A stretch of DNA of 64,000 nt, taken from positions 372,001-436,000 of the forward strand of contig NZ_CP136573.1 of the NCBI RefSeq assembly GCF_035194505.1, given 5' to 3'. Shown in pieces: positions 8,201-15,470 of this stretch. Source of the DNA: Erythrobacter sp. GTDB taxonomy: Bacteria > Pseudomonadota > Alphaproteobacteria > Sphingomonadales > Sphingomonadaceae. The notes beneath the pieces are model-generated. The model was not told where the DNA came from, made no database searches, and saw nothing but the letters and a program-made list of their open reading frames with translations. Position 1 is the first letter of the stretch; each line of letters begins with the position of its first letter. Position numbers and translations under genes: made by a program.

Positions 8201-8681
8201 GAAGGCGCACCCGATGGCCTTCCTGCGGCCAGAGCTTGCGCAGCGCGGTTTTGTGCGGGCCTGTGACCTCAGGGAACGCAAGTTCCGCAGCATGGTGCAG
8301 ATCGCCGGCGTGGTGCTGATCCGCCAGCGGCCGGGTAGCGCCAAGGGGGTGACTTTCATCACGCTTGAAGACGAGACCGGCGTGGTCAACCTCGTGGTCT
8401 GGCCTGATTTAAAAGAGAAATTGCGCAAGGTGGTGATGGGGGCGCGGTTGATGGAGGTGCGGGGCCGCGTCGAGTATGATGACGAGGTGATCCACGTGAT
8501 CGCTGCCCACCTCACCGATGCCACCCATCGGCTTCACGCGCTGTCGGACGACCTGCTTGATGCGCCGCTGGCACGGGCGGACGAGGTCAACCGTCCGGTG
8601 CCCGAACGCGGGCTCCAAAGCGGGCCGGGAGGGCATCCGCGCGATGCCCGGATTATCCCGAAATCACGCGACTTTCATTAG
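5241..8681 (+). CDS. dnaE2: Error-prone DNA polymerase III alpha subunit DnaE2
   Basis: A C-family polymerase of about 1146 residues. The PHP region is at the N-terminus (FSFLRGASD, IGIADVNSMAGVVR), but the HxH metal ligands of active PHP domains are replaced (LVS), so the domain is probably inactive. The catalytic carboxylates are visible: PDIDVDF with D446 and D448, and D595 in LKVDVLALG. An OB-fold is present near the C-terminus (IAGVVLIRQRPGSAKG). DnaE2 performs translesion synthesis with ImuA and ImuB. I chose the ATG at 5241 because GGAGG precedes it by five bases and homology begins shortly after; an upstream in-frame ATG at 5196 has no support. It is the last gene of the SOS operon and overlaps the glycosylase gene. 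Confidence 0.95.
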   Translation: MPDAPLTPDKRRLDIDPERVAPPPRAAFVELGLVSCFSFLRGASDAVDLVLAAHMVGYDAIGIADVNSMAGVVRIHTEAKTLKLRPVIGCRIETVEGLAFLAYPEDRAAYGRLTRMISAGRMQTLAGEWQDKGVCEIDLALLAEHSEGVQLILLPPDDLEARFTIRVPSNIIPFRRPGLDPEPLAGSDLGLHRDDERALAFADLLPHLVRQLPTLLHIAASYLYRGDDIARIERLDSLACAHGLTLLATNDVHYHAPERRALQDVMTAIRHKTTVAKAGHLLHPNAERHLKSPAEMQRLFARWPHAIAAAREVADRCNFSLDELRYEYPEEIYPDGQTPQAFLESEVWAGAARRYPSGVPDSVRATLERELALIAKLDLARYFLTIKDIVDFARGQEPPILCQGRGSAANSAVCYVLGITSVDPAKHQLLFDRFISEERKEPPDIDVDFEHERREEVIQYIYARYGRQRAGLCATVIHYRPRMAIREVGKAMGLSEDVTSALARTVWGGWGREINEKHAAETGLDITDPHLRRVLKLTEQMIGMPRHLGQHVGGFILTQSPLSETVPIGNGAMPERSFIEWDKDDIEALGILKVDVLALGMLTCIRKCLDLLEAHHGRALTLASVPREDPETYAMLRKGDSLGVFQVESRAQMNMLPRLRPREFYDLVIQVAIVRPGPIQGDMVHPYLKRRRGAEPVQIPAPAPEHGPPDELTSILGRTLGVPIFQEQAMKIALDAAKFSSLEANRLRKAMATFRSRGMVDELQDMMVERMVARGYDRDFAQRCFNQIRGFGEYGFPESHAASFAQLVYVSSWLKCHYPAAFACALLNSQPMGFYAPAQIVRDAAEHGVRVLPVDVNHSDWDCTLENGALRLGLRQIDGLPEHVAAMLVAEREGQGEYRDIAALRRRAGLSPAHIERLASADAFTSLGVSRRQALWDARSLVAAPDLPLFRAMGVREEGAERAQMQLPAMPLSEEVVADYQTTRLSLKAHPMAFLRPELAQRGFVRACDLRERKFRSMVQIAGVVLIRQRPGSAKGVTFITLEDETGVVNLVVWPDLKEKLRKVVMGARLMEVRGRVEYDDEVIHVIAAHLTDATHRLHALSDDLLDAPLARADEVNRPVPERGLQSGPGGHPRDARIIPKSRDFH

Positions 8682-8697
8682 ACTTAGGCGGTAGGCC

Positions 8698-9387
8698 TCA
8701 GTTCGTCTCGAGCGCGTATCCGGCCGAGCGGACGGTGCGGATCGGGTCCTTGCTACCGTCCACGTCGATTGCCTTGCGCAACCGGCGGATGTGAACGTCG
8801 ACCGTGCGCAGTTCGATGTCGGAGCCGGTGCCCCAGACCCCGTCGAGCAGTTGGCCGCGGCTGAACACCCGGCCCGGACTTTCCATGAAGAACTTGAGCA
8901 ACCGATATTCGGTCGGCCCGAGTTGCAGCGGCTTGCCGCGGCGCTGGACTTTGTGCGCTACCGGATCGAGCTTGAGGTCACCCACCTCGATCGTCTCGCC
9001 CGCCAGCGCCGGACGGATGCGGCGCATGACAGCGGCGACGCGGGCGAGTAACTCGCGGGGAGAAAAGGGTTTTGTGAGGTAATCATCGGCCCCGGTCTCA
9101 AGCCCGCGGACCCGGTCATCCTCGGCCTCGCGCGCGGTGAGCATGATGATCGGGACATGGGCGGTCGCCTTGTCGCGGCGCAGGCGGCGGCACACTTCGA
9201 TCCCGCTGGTGCCTTCGATCATCCAGTCGAGGATGATCAGATCGGGCGTCTCTTCGGCAGCCAGAACAAGGGCTTCGTCCCCGTCGCCGGTGCAGCGGAC
9301 ATTGTAGCCCTCGTTCTGGAAACGGTATTCCAGCAGCTCCGACAGGGACGGATCATCTTCAACCAGCAGCAGTTTGGCAGCGGACAT
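8698..9387 (-). CDS. phoB: Phosphate regulon response regulator PhoB
   Basis: A 229-residue OmpR-family response regulator of normal length. The receiver domain has the acidic pair D11-D12, phospho-acceptor D54 in LDWM, and the conserved KPF lysine. The C-terminal winged helix (about 130-227) carries the typical TEYRLLKFFMESPGRVFSRGQLLD stretch split by the family motif, and ends in RSAGYALE. It activates phosphate-starvation genes through Pho boxes when phosphorylated by PhoR. A GAGGAGGC Shine-Dalgarno sequence precedes the start. It is the last gene of the pho/pst cluster but is set apart by a 301-base gap that contains a parS-like site. It converges on dnaE2 with only 16 bases between stops and no visible terminator. 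Confidence 0.95.
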   Translation of the reverse strand: MSAAKLLLVEDDPSLSELLEYRFQNEGYNVRCTGDGDEALVLAAEETPDLIILDWMIEGTSGIEVCRRLRRDKATAHVPIIMLTAREAEDDRVRGLETGADDYLTKPFSPRELLARVAAVMRRIRPALAGETIEVGDLKLDPVAHKVQRRGKPLQLGPTEYRLLKFFMESPGRVFSRGQLLDGVWGTGSDIELRTVDVHIRRLRKAIDVDGSKDPIRTVRSAGYALETN

Positions 9388-9502
9388 GCAGGGATGCCTC
9401 CTCGTGCCCCAGCAGGGGCGGTTCCATGCCCCTATGTGTCACTTGCGCGACAGTTTGATGAAACCGGAACGGATTTCAATATCGGCAATGATCTTGCCGC
9501 AA

Positions 9503-9518
9503 TGTTTCACGTGAAACA
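9503..9518. promoter_or_regulatory. parS: parS centromere site (ParB binding)
   Basis: The 16-mer TGTTTCACGTGAAACA lies inside an 18-base perfect palindrome (9502-9519). It matches the near-universal chromosomal parS consensus TGTTNCACGTGAAACA exactly. ParB binds such sites to load the segregation complex, usually within tens of kilobases of the origin. The site sits in the only gene-free stretch above 300 bases in the window (9388-9688, between phoU and phoB). That stretch otherwise holds the phoB leader with its Shine-Dalgarno sequence and a pyrimidine-poor tract I cannot assign. Confidence 0.88.
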
Positions 9519-9688
9519 TGGCCGGATAAGCACGCTGGAGCCCCCAAACAGAGGCTGGAGGGGGTCTGGCGGGGGTCTGGAAGGGCGCTGGCCCGCATCA
9601 GCGAGCCATCAGAGCAAGGGCAGGCTTGCGCCCCTCTGGCGCCCGCCCGTCAGGCCCAACCGCCTGCCAACTGCGCCTCAAGAGCGCC

Positions 9689-10357
9689 CTAACGATCACC
9701 TTCGGGCGGGTAGAGACCGGTCGCGGCAAAGTGCACCATCTCGGCCACGTTGGTCGCGTGATCGCCGATGCGCTCGATATTGCGGGCGACGAACAGCAAT
9801 TGCGCCGCGCTCGAAATGGTCGAGGGGTTTTCGACCATGTAGCTCACCAGATTGCGGAAGATCGAGTTGTAGAAGGCATCCACCTTGGCGTCGGTCGCAA
9901 TCACCTCGCGCGCCAGATCAGGATCGCGCGCGGCATAGGCGGTGAGCACGTCGTGCACCATCTCGCCCGCCAGCTCGCCCATGGTCGGCAGCAGGGTGAG
10001 CGGCTCGAACCGGGCGCGGCCCTCGATCATGCCGACCCGCTTGGCGATGTTCTTCGAATAGTCGCCGATGCGTTCCAGCACCCCGCCGATCTTCAGCGCC
10101 GCGATCACTTCGCGCAGGTCATCGGCCATCGGCGCCCGCAGCGCGATGATCCGCACCGCCAGCTTGTCGACTTCCATTTCGAGCGCGTCCATGCGCTTGT
10201 CGCGCGCCACGACCTGTTCGGCCAGCGCCTCGTCGCCGCGCACCAGCGCATCGAGCGACTCGGCAATCGCGACTTCGGCCAGACCGCCCATTTCCGCGAT
10301 CAGGCCGCGCAGGCGGGTGATGTCCTCGTCGAATGCCTTGACGGTATGCTCGGCCAT
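9689..10357 (-). CDS. phoU: Phosphate signalling protein PhoU
   Basis: A 222-residue all-helical protein made of two PhoU repeats. Each repeat has the metal-binding signature: (K/R)xxxERIGDYSKNIAKR in the first and ARNIERIGDHATNVAE in the second. PhoU links the PstSCAB transporter to PhoR and is needed to shut the regulon off in high phosphate. The ATG at 10357 was chosen because the family begins there and it overlaps the pstB stop as TGATG, a translational-coupling arrangement; the open frame continues upstream without homology. It is the last gene of the pst run. Confidence 0.95.
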   Translation of the reverse strand: MAEHTVKAFDEDITRLRGLIAEMGGLAEVAIAESLDALVRGDEALAEQVVARDKRMDALEMEVDKLAVRIIALRAPMADDLREVIAALKIGGVLERIGDYSKNIAKRVGMIEGRARFEPLTLLPTMGELAGEMVHDVLTAYAARDPDLAREVIATDAKVDAFYNSIFRNLVSYMVENPSTISSAAQLLFVARNIERIGDHATNVAEMVHFAATGLYPPEGDR

Positions 10358-11145
10358 CAGCCGTACCTTCCTGTGATATAGTCCTTCGTCCGCTCCTCGA
10401 TGGGATTGGTGAAGATTTCGGATGTGGGACCATACTCTACCATCTTGCCCAGATGGAAGAAGGCTGTGCGCTGGCTGACACGGGCGGCCTGCTGCATCGA
10501 GTGGGTGACGATGACGATGGCATAGCGGCCCGAAAGCTCGTCGATCAGTTCCTCGATCTTGGCGGTCGCAATGGGATCGAGCGCGGAGGCCGGCTCGTCC
10601 ATCAGGATCACCTCGGGATCGACCGCGATGGCGCGGGCAATGCACAGGCGCTGCTGCTGACCGCCCGAAAGCGCGGTGCCCGAATCCTCGAGCCGGTCCT
10701 TGACCTCGTCCCACAGGCCCGCCCGGGTGAGCGAGCGTTCGACGATCACGTCGAGATCGGCCTTCTTCTCGGCCAGCCCGTGGATCTTGGGGCCGTAGGC
10801 GATGTTCTCGTAGATCGACTTGGGGAAGGGGTTGGGCTTCTGGAACACCATGCCCACGCGGGCGCGCAGCTGGACCACGTCCATCCGCTCGCCGTGGATA
10901 TCCTCGCCCTCAAGCTCGATCAGACCCGTCACCTTGGCCGCGCCGATGGTGTCGTTCATGCGGTTGAAGCACCGCAGGAAGGTCGATTTGCCGCAGCCCG
11001 ACGGGCCGATGAAGGCGGTGACATAATCGGGCGAGATGTCGATCGAGACATGATCGATCGCCAGCTTGTCGCCGTAATGGACGCAGACGTCGCGCGCGCG
11101 AATCTTCGCGTTTTCGTCTGCCATGTTGGGATGGATTACAGTCAC
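10357..11145 (-). CDS. pstB: Phosphate ABC transporter ATP-binding protein PstB
   Basis: A 262-residue ABC ATPase with Walker A GPSGCGKST at residues 47-55, signature LSGGQQQR, and Walker B VILMDEPASALD. The PstB-specific FQKPNPFPKSIYENI segment is present. It powers high-affinity phosphate import with PstA and PstC. The GTG start at 11145 overlaps the pstA stop (GTGA); an ATG at 11124, seven codons in, is the alternative. The gene is coupled to phoU downstream through TGATG. Confidence 0.96.
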   Translation of the reverse strand: MTVIHPNMADENAKIRARDVCVHYGDKLAIDHVSIDISPDYVTAFIGPSGCGKSTFLRCFNRMNDTIGAAKVTGLIELEGEDIHGERMDVVQLRARVGMVFQKPNPFPKSIYENIAYGPKIHGLAEKKADLDVIVERSLTRAGLWDEVKDRLEDSGTALSGGQQQRLCIARAIAVDPEVILMDEPASALDPIATAKIEELIDELSGRYAIVIVTHSMQQAARVSQRTAFFHLGKMVEYGPTSEIFTNPIEERTKDYITGRYG

Positions 11146-12413
11146 CAGCGTTTCTCGAACTTGTTGCGAAGGTAGATGGCGAGGCCGTTCATGGCGAGCA
11201 GGAACACCAGCAGCACGATGATAGCGGCCGAAGTGCGCTCGACAAAGCCGCGGTCGATTTCGTCAGACCACAGGAAGATCTGCATCGGCAGCACCGTGGC
11301 GGGCGAGGTAAAGCCGTCAGGCGGGGTGGCGACAAAGGCGCGCATCCCGATCAGCAGCAGCGGCGCTGTTTCGCCCAGCGCACGCGCCATGCCGATGATG
11401 GTGCCGGTCAGCATCCCGGGCAGGGCCAGCGGCAGGACATGGTGGAATACCACCTGCACCGGCGAGGCCCCGATGGCGAGCGCACCGTCACGGATCGAGG
11501 GCGGCACGGCCTTGATCGCGTTGCGGCCGGAAATGACGATCACCGGCATGGTCATCAGCGCCAGCGTCATGCCCCCGATCAGCGGGGCCGAGCGCAGGTT
11601 GGGGAACAGCGTCAGGAACACCGCGAGGCCCAGCAGGCCGAAGATAATCGAAGGCACGGCAGCAAGGTTGTTGATCGAGACTTCGATGAGGTCGGTCCAG
11701 CGATTGCGGGCCGCATATTCCTCCAGATAGAGCGCCGAGAGCACGCCGATCGGGAAGGCCAGCGCCAGCGTCACCAGCATCGTCAGGATCGAACCCTTGA
11801 GCGCGCCCCAGATGCCGACCGCCTGCGGGCTGGTGGCGTCGGAACGGGCAAGGAAGCCCCAGTCCCAGTTCTTGGCGAGCTTGCCTTCCTTCGAAAGCCG
11901 CGCCGCGAGCGCCTGCATTTCGGGCGAGCCTTCGCCTTCGAGCCCGGCGGCGAGCGTCGAGGCGGCGGGCAGGGCGAAGCTCTCCTTGCGGGTGATCATC
12001 GCCGGATCGGCAGTGAGCGCGGCGGCGACATCGCGCCAGGCGTCGGTCGAAAGCTGCTCTGCGCCATCGGCCCCGAGCGTCTGTTCGCCGTAGAAGCGCA
12101 CGATTTCCGGCAGGCCCTGCATCTCCAGCGTCTGCACAGCGCTGGGCGCAGAGAGCGAGGTGGCATCGCCCGACAGGCCGCTTTCGGCAAAGTCGATGGT
12201 GACGGTAAGTTCGGCGCGCTGGAACCCGCCCACGCCGTTCACCAGCATGGAGGCGAGCAGGAACACCAGCACCGCGACCGAGAAGACCACAGCCGAAAGG
12301 CCGAGGCGGCGGAAATTGCGCTCGGCACGGTAACGCTGGGCCAGCCGCTTTTCGAAGGCAGGCGTGCGGGTCGGCCCGAGCGGGCCAGCATCGGGGATGA
12401 CGGTATCGCTCAT
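11142..12413 (-). CDS. pstA: Phosphate ABC transporter permease PstA
   Basis: A 423-residue permease. An N-terminal extension (about residues 20-190, DUF3333-like: one membrane helix followed by a periplasmic segment) precedes the standard permease domain with about five helices and the binding-protein-dependent permease EAA region (around AIGASPVQVVFHHVLPLALPG). This extended form is common in alphaproteobacteria. It forms the membrane channel with PstC. Its ATG overlaps the pstC stop (ATGA), and its stop overlaps the pstB GTG, so all pst genes are tightly coupled. Confidence 0.94.
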   Translation of the reverse strand: MSDTVIPDAGPLGPTRTPAFEKRLAQRYRAERNFRRLGLSAVVFSVAVLVFLLASMLVNGVGGFQRAELTVTIDFAESGLSGDATSLSAPSAVQTLEMQGLPEIVRFYGEQTLGADGAEQLSTDAWRDVAAALTADPAMITRKESFALPAASTLAAGLEGEGSPEMQALAARLSKEGKLAKNWDWGFLARSDATSPQAVGIWGALKGSILTMLVTLALAFPIGVLSALYLEEYAARNRWTDLIEVSINNLAAVPSIIFGLLGLAVFLTLFPNLRSAPLIGGMTLALMTMPVIVISGRNAIKAVPPSIRDGALAIGASPVQVVFHHVLPLALPGMLTGTIIGMARALGETAPLLLIGMRAFVATPPDGFTSPATVLPMQIFLWSDEIDRGFVERTSAAIIVLLVFLLAMNGLAIYLRNKFEKRW

Positions 12414-13795
12414 TCGTAGGCCTCGCGGAAACGCTTGACGACGCGCAGGGCGATGAAGTTGAGCGCGAGCGTCACCATGAACAGCACGAAGCCTAGCGCA
12501 AAGGCGCTGAGCGTGGCCGGGTGATCGGTGCTCTGCTCGCCGGTCAGCAGCTTGACGATCTGCACGGTGACTGTCGACATCGGCTCAAGCGGGTTGGCGG
12601 TGAGATTGGCGGCGGGCGATGCGGCCATCACCACGATCATGGTCTCGCCGATTGCGCGGCTGACCGCGAGCATGATGCCGGCGACAATGCCGGGCAGCGC
12701 GGCGGGGAAGAGCACGCGGCGGATGGTTTCGGACTTGGTCGCGCCCATCGCAAGGCTGCCGTCGCGCATCGCGCTCGGGACAGCGGCCATCGAATCGTCC
12801 GCCATCGAGGAGACGAAGGGGATGATCATCACCCCCATCACCACGCCCGCGGCGAGCGCGCTTTCGGTCGAGGCGCTGGTGATGCCGATTGCCACCGCCG
12901 CATCGCGGATCGCCGGGGCCACGGTGAGCGCGGCGAAATAGCCATAGACCACGGTGGGCACGCCCGCGAGAATCTCGAGCAGCGGCTTGACCCAGGTGCG
13001 CACCCGCGGATCGGCATATTGGGTGAGGTAGATCGCGCTCATCAGTCCCAGCGGAATGGCGACGATCATGGCGATCACCGCGCCGATGAACAGCGTGCCC
13101 CAGAACAGCGGCACCGCGCCGTAGCGGGTCGGATCGACCGCCTCGGGCGAGACCATGGTGTCCGGACCCCACTTGGTACCGAACAGGAAATCGATGGGCG
13201 AGACCATGCCGAAGAAGCGCACGGTTTCGAACACGAGGCTGGCGAAGATGCCGAAGGTGGTGAGGATCGCGACCAGCGAGGCGAGCAGGAGGATCGCCAT
13301 CACCGTGCGCTCGACCTTGTTGCGGGCGCGGAAATCGGGGCGCAGGCGCAGGAAGGCAAGGCCTCCGCAGGCAAAGGCGATCAGCACGGCCACCGCAATG
13401 CCGATGATGTTGTAGCGCATCATCGCGGAGCGGAAGGGCTCGATCAGGGCCTCGGCCTCGTCGTTGAACACGCCGGGGGCAGAGCCTTGGGCGACGGCGC
13501 GGGCTTCGCCGATGAAGGCGTCACGCTCGAACCCGAAGGCGGGCAATTCGGCAGCGGCAGGCGAGGCGAGCACGCTCTGGGTGACGAGCTGCGGCGCGAT
13601 GACCGACCACACGGTGACAAAGGCGATCACCGGCAGCACCACCCACAGGGCGACATACCAGGCATGATAGATCGGGCGCGAGACCGGGCGCGCGGCCGGA
13701 TCGCTGCTCGCAAAGCTCCACGCCTTGGCGCGGCCCGCCAGCCATCCGGCAAGGCCGAGCCCGATGGCAATCAGGAGAAGCATGATCGGCGACAT
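12410..13795 (-). CDS. pstC: Phosphate ABC transporter permease PstC
   Basis: A 461-residue permease starting with a membrane helix (MSPIMLLLIAIGLGL). An extended N-terminal part with a periplasmic loop precedes the permease domain proper, which shows the EAA-type loop at AMGATKSETIRRVLFPAALPG. I chose the ATG at 13795 since the frame upstream crosses the Pho box and the phoR end without homology. It is the first pst gene and follows a Pho box by about 100 bases, so it is probably induced by phosphate starvation. No pstS gene lies in the window; the substrate-binding protein must be encoded elsewhere. Confidence 0.94.
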   Translation of the reverse strand: MSPIMLLLIAIGLGLAGWLAGRAKAWSFASSDPAARPVSRPIYHAWYVALWVVLPVIAFVTVWSVIAPQLVTQSVLASPAAAELPAFGFERDAFIGEARAVAQGSAPGVFNDEAEALIEPFRSAMMRYNIIGIAVAVLIAFACGGLAFLRLRPDFRARNKVERTVMAILLLASLVAILTTFGIFASLVFETVRFFGMVSPIDFLFGTKWGPDTMVSPEAVDPTRYGAVPLFWGTLFIGAVIAMIVAIPLGLMSAIYLTQYADPRVRTWVKPLLEILAGVPTVVYGYFAALTVAPAIRDAAVAIGITSASTESALAAGVVMGVMIIPFVSSMADDSMAAVPSAMRDGSLAMGATKSETIRRVLFPAALPGIVAGIMLAVSRAIGETMIVVMAASPAANLTANPLEPMSTVTVQIVKLLTGEQSTDHPATLSAFALGFVLFMVTLALNFIALRVVKRFREAYE

Positions 13796-13898
13796 TGAAT
13801 GAACCTGTTTACCCCGCGCGAGGCGTGTCCGGACCGGCACGCCGATAGGGACGCAAAGTCCCCGCGTCCATGCCATGGCGGGCGCATGTTGAAGAAAT

Positions 13899-13916
13899 AA
13901 GACAATACTATGACAG
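13899..13916 (-). promoter_or_regulatory. Pho box (PhoB operator) upstream of pstC
   Basis: On the minus strand the sequence reads CTGTCAT-AGTA-TTGTCTT: two 7-base repeats 11 bases apart, as in the PhoB box consensus (first repeat exact, second 5 of 7). It lies about 104 bases before the pstC start and overlaps the last codons of phoR. Confidence 0.7.
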
Positions 13917-15173
13917 TTGTTGGGTTTCGCCCATCCGGTTCCCGTCTGCGTCCGCCGCGCTGCTGCCGGTTTTTTCAGGAATATCGTTCTGCGCCAAGGG
14001 GATGCGCACCACGACGCGGGTGCCTTTGCCAAGCTCGCTGGAAATGTCGAGCCGACCGCGATGGCGCTCCACGATGTGTTTCACGATCGCAAGGCCAAGC
14101 CCCGTGCCGCCCGAAGCGCGGCTGCGGCCCGGATCGGTGCGATAGAATCGGCGGGTGAGGTGGGGAATCTGGTCGGCCGCGATGCCTTCTCCCTCGTCCG
14201 CCACGGCAATGCGCGCCTGATCGCCCGGCGCCAGATCGAGCGCGACCGCGACCTTGCCCTCGGCCGCGCCATATTTGAGCGCATTGTCGACGAGGTTGCG
14301 CACCACCTGTTCAAGCTGATGATGATCGCCGAGCACAAACGGCGCCGCCGCCAGATCGAGCGCGATCCGCTCGAACCGCTCGGGGCCCGCCGCATCGCGC
14401 GCGGCGCGCTCGACCAGCGGGGCCAGCGCGATCCGCTCGGTCGGCAGGTCGTGCTTTTCCGCCTCCACCCGGCTGAGGCTCATGAGGTCGCTCACCAGCG
14501 CCTGAAGCCGGTGCGCCTCGCGCTCGATGATGCCGAGGAACTTCTGCGCGGTCGGCGTATCGACCCGGCCGTCATCCTCGCGCAGGGTCTCGACATAGCC
14601 GAGGATCGCGGCGAGCGGCGTGCGCAATTCGTGGCTGGCATTGGCGACGAAATCGGTGTGCGCGCGGCTGATATCGGCCTCGGCGGTCTGGTTGGTGAGT
14701 TCGAGCAGGGCCAGCCGGTCATCGATCGCGCGGCGGCTGATCTGCCAGATATCCTGCCGCCGCACGAGCCCGCGCACGATCGCCTCGCCGTTGCGGCCTT
14801 CGTTCAGGAGCGCAATCGCCTCGGGCTGGCGCAGCGCCACGCGTGCATCCTGCCCGATCATGTGCTGGCCCAGCATGGTCCGCGCCGCAGAATTGGCCAG
14901 CGCGATGGTGCTGCGATCGGTGATCAGCAGCGGGGTGGAGAAATTCTCGATCAGATCGCGGATCGATTCGAGGCTGAGGGGCTGGCGGCGCACCACCGGC
15001 GCGGGCTCGGGCGGGCGGCCCGCGATCACCATCAGCGAACCGATCCACACCACTGTGACGGCAATGGCAATGACCGGATCAACCCCCAGCAGCATCATCG
15101 CCACAAAGGTCCCCGCTGCCAGCGATATGCCCGCGACCGGAAGGTTCTGCCCCATGCCCATGGGCGAGCGCAT
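13908..15173 (-). CDS. phoR: Phosphate regulon sensor histidine kinase PhoR
   Basis: A 421-residue membrane histidine kinase. Two membrane segments (about 12-30 and 34-52) are separated by only a few residues, so there is no large periplasmic sensor, as in PhoR, which reads the transporter state via PhoU. A PAS-like region spans about 68-160. The HisKA phospho-acceptor is H181 in NASHELRTPL, and the ATPase has NLVDNALKYG and GTGLGLAIVKH. The ATG at 15173 is the first plausible start; a TTG eight codons upstream is possible. It partners PhoB, encoded at the other end of the cluster. Confidence 0.93.
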   Translation of the reverse strand: MRSPMGMGQNLPVAGISLAAGTFVAMMLLGVDPVIAIAVTVVWIGSLMVIAGRPPEPAPVVRRQPLSLESIRDLIENFSTPLLITDRSTIALANSAARTMLGQHMIGQDARVALRQPEAIALLNEGRNGEAIVRGLVRRQDIWQISRRAIDDRLALLELTNQTAEADISRAHTDFVANASHELRTPLAAILGYVETLREDDGRVDTPTAQKFLGIIEREAHRLQALVSDLMSLSRVEAEKHDLPTERIALAPLVERAARDAAGPERFERIALDLAAAPFVLGDHHQLEQVVRNLVDNALKYGAAEGKVAVALDLAPGDQARIAVADEGEGIAADQIPHLTRRFYRTDPGRSRASGGTGLGLAIVKHIVERHRGRLDISSELGKGTRVVVRIPLAQNDIPEKTGSSAADADGNRMGETQQLS

Positions 15174-15246
15174 TACAGCCAAGCGCCGATGCTGCAAAGC
15201 GCCCAGAGCGCCGTGTCACAATCGGCTGCGCGAAGGGTCACAAACG

Positions 15247-15277
15247 AAAAGGGCGGCAAGGCCGAAGCCTGCCGCCC
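15247..15277 (-). terminator. Rho-independent terminator after tRNA-Glu
   Basis: Read on the minus strand: a GC-rich stem GGGCGGCAGGC / GCCTTGCCGCCC with a TTCG tetraloop and one bulge, followed by TTTTCGTTTG. It lies 23 bases beyond the tRNA 3' end. Confidence 0.85.
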
Positions 15278-15300
15278 GTTCGTGTCTCGCATCCTAAAGG

Positions 15301-15375
15301 TGGTGACCCCTACGGGAATCGAACCCGTGTTTCAGCCGTGAAAGGGCCGCGTCCTAACCGCTAGACGAAGGGGCC
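15301..15375 (-). tRNA. tRNA-Glu (anticodon TTC)
   Basis: A 75-base tRNA including an encoded 3' CCA. The acceptor stem GGCCCCT pairs with AGGGGTC with one G-T pair. The anticodon loop CTTTCAC gives TTC, and the T arm contains GGGTTCGATTCCC. It reads glutamate GAA/GAG codons. Confidence 0.97.
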
Positions 15376-15470
15376 TCGTCGGTTGCGAGAGCGCGCTACT
15401 AGGGGGGTGAATTGGACCGGTCAAGCCCCGTTTGCGCGCGGCCTCGGAAAAATTGTGCTGCCCCCGATTG

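Noticed and set aside
14077..14092. TTTCACGATCG near phoR as a second parS site
   Set aside because: It does not complete the palindrome; only a few bases match the parS core.
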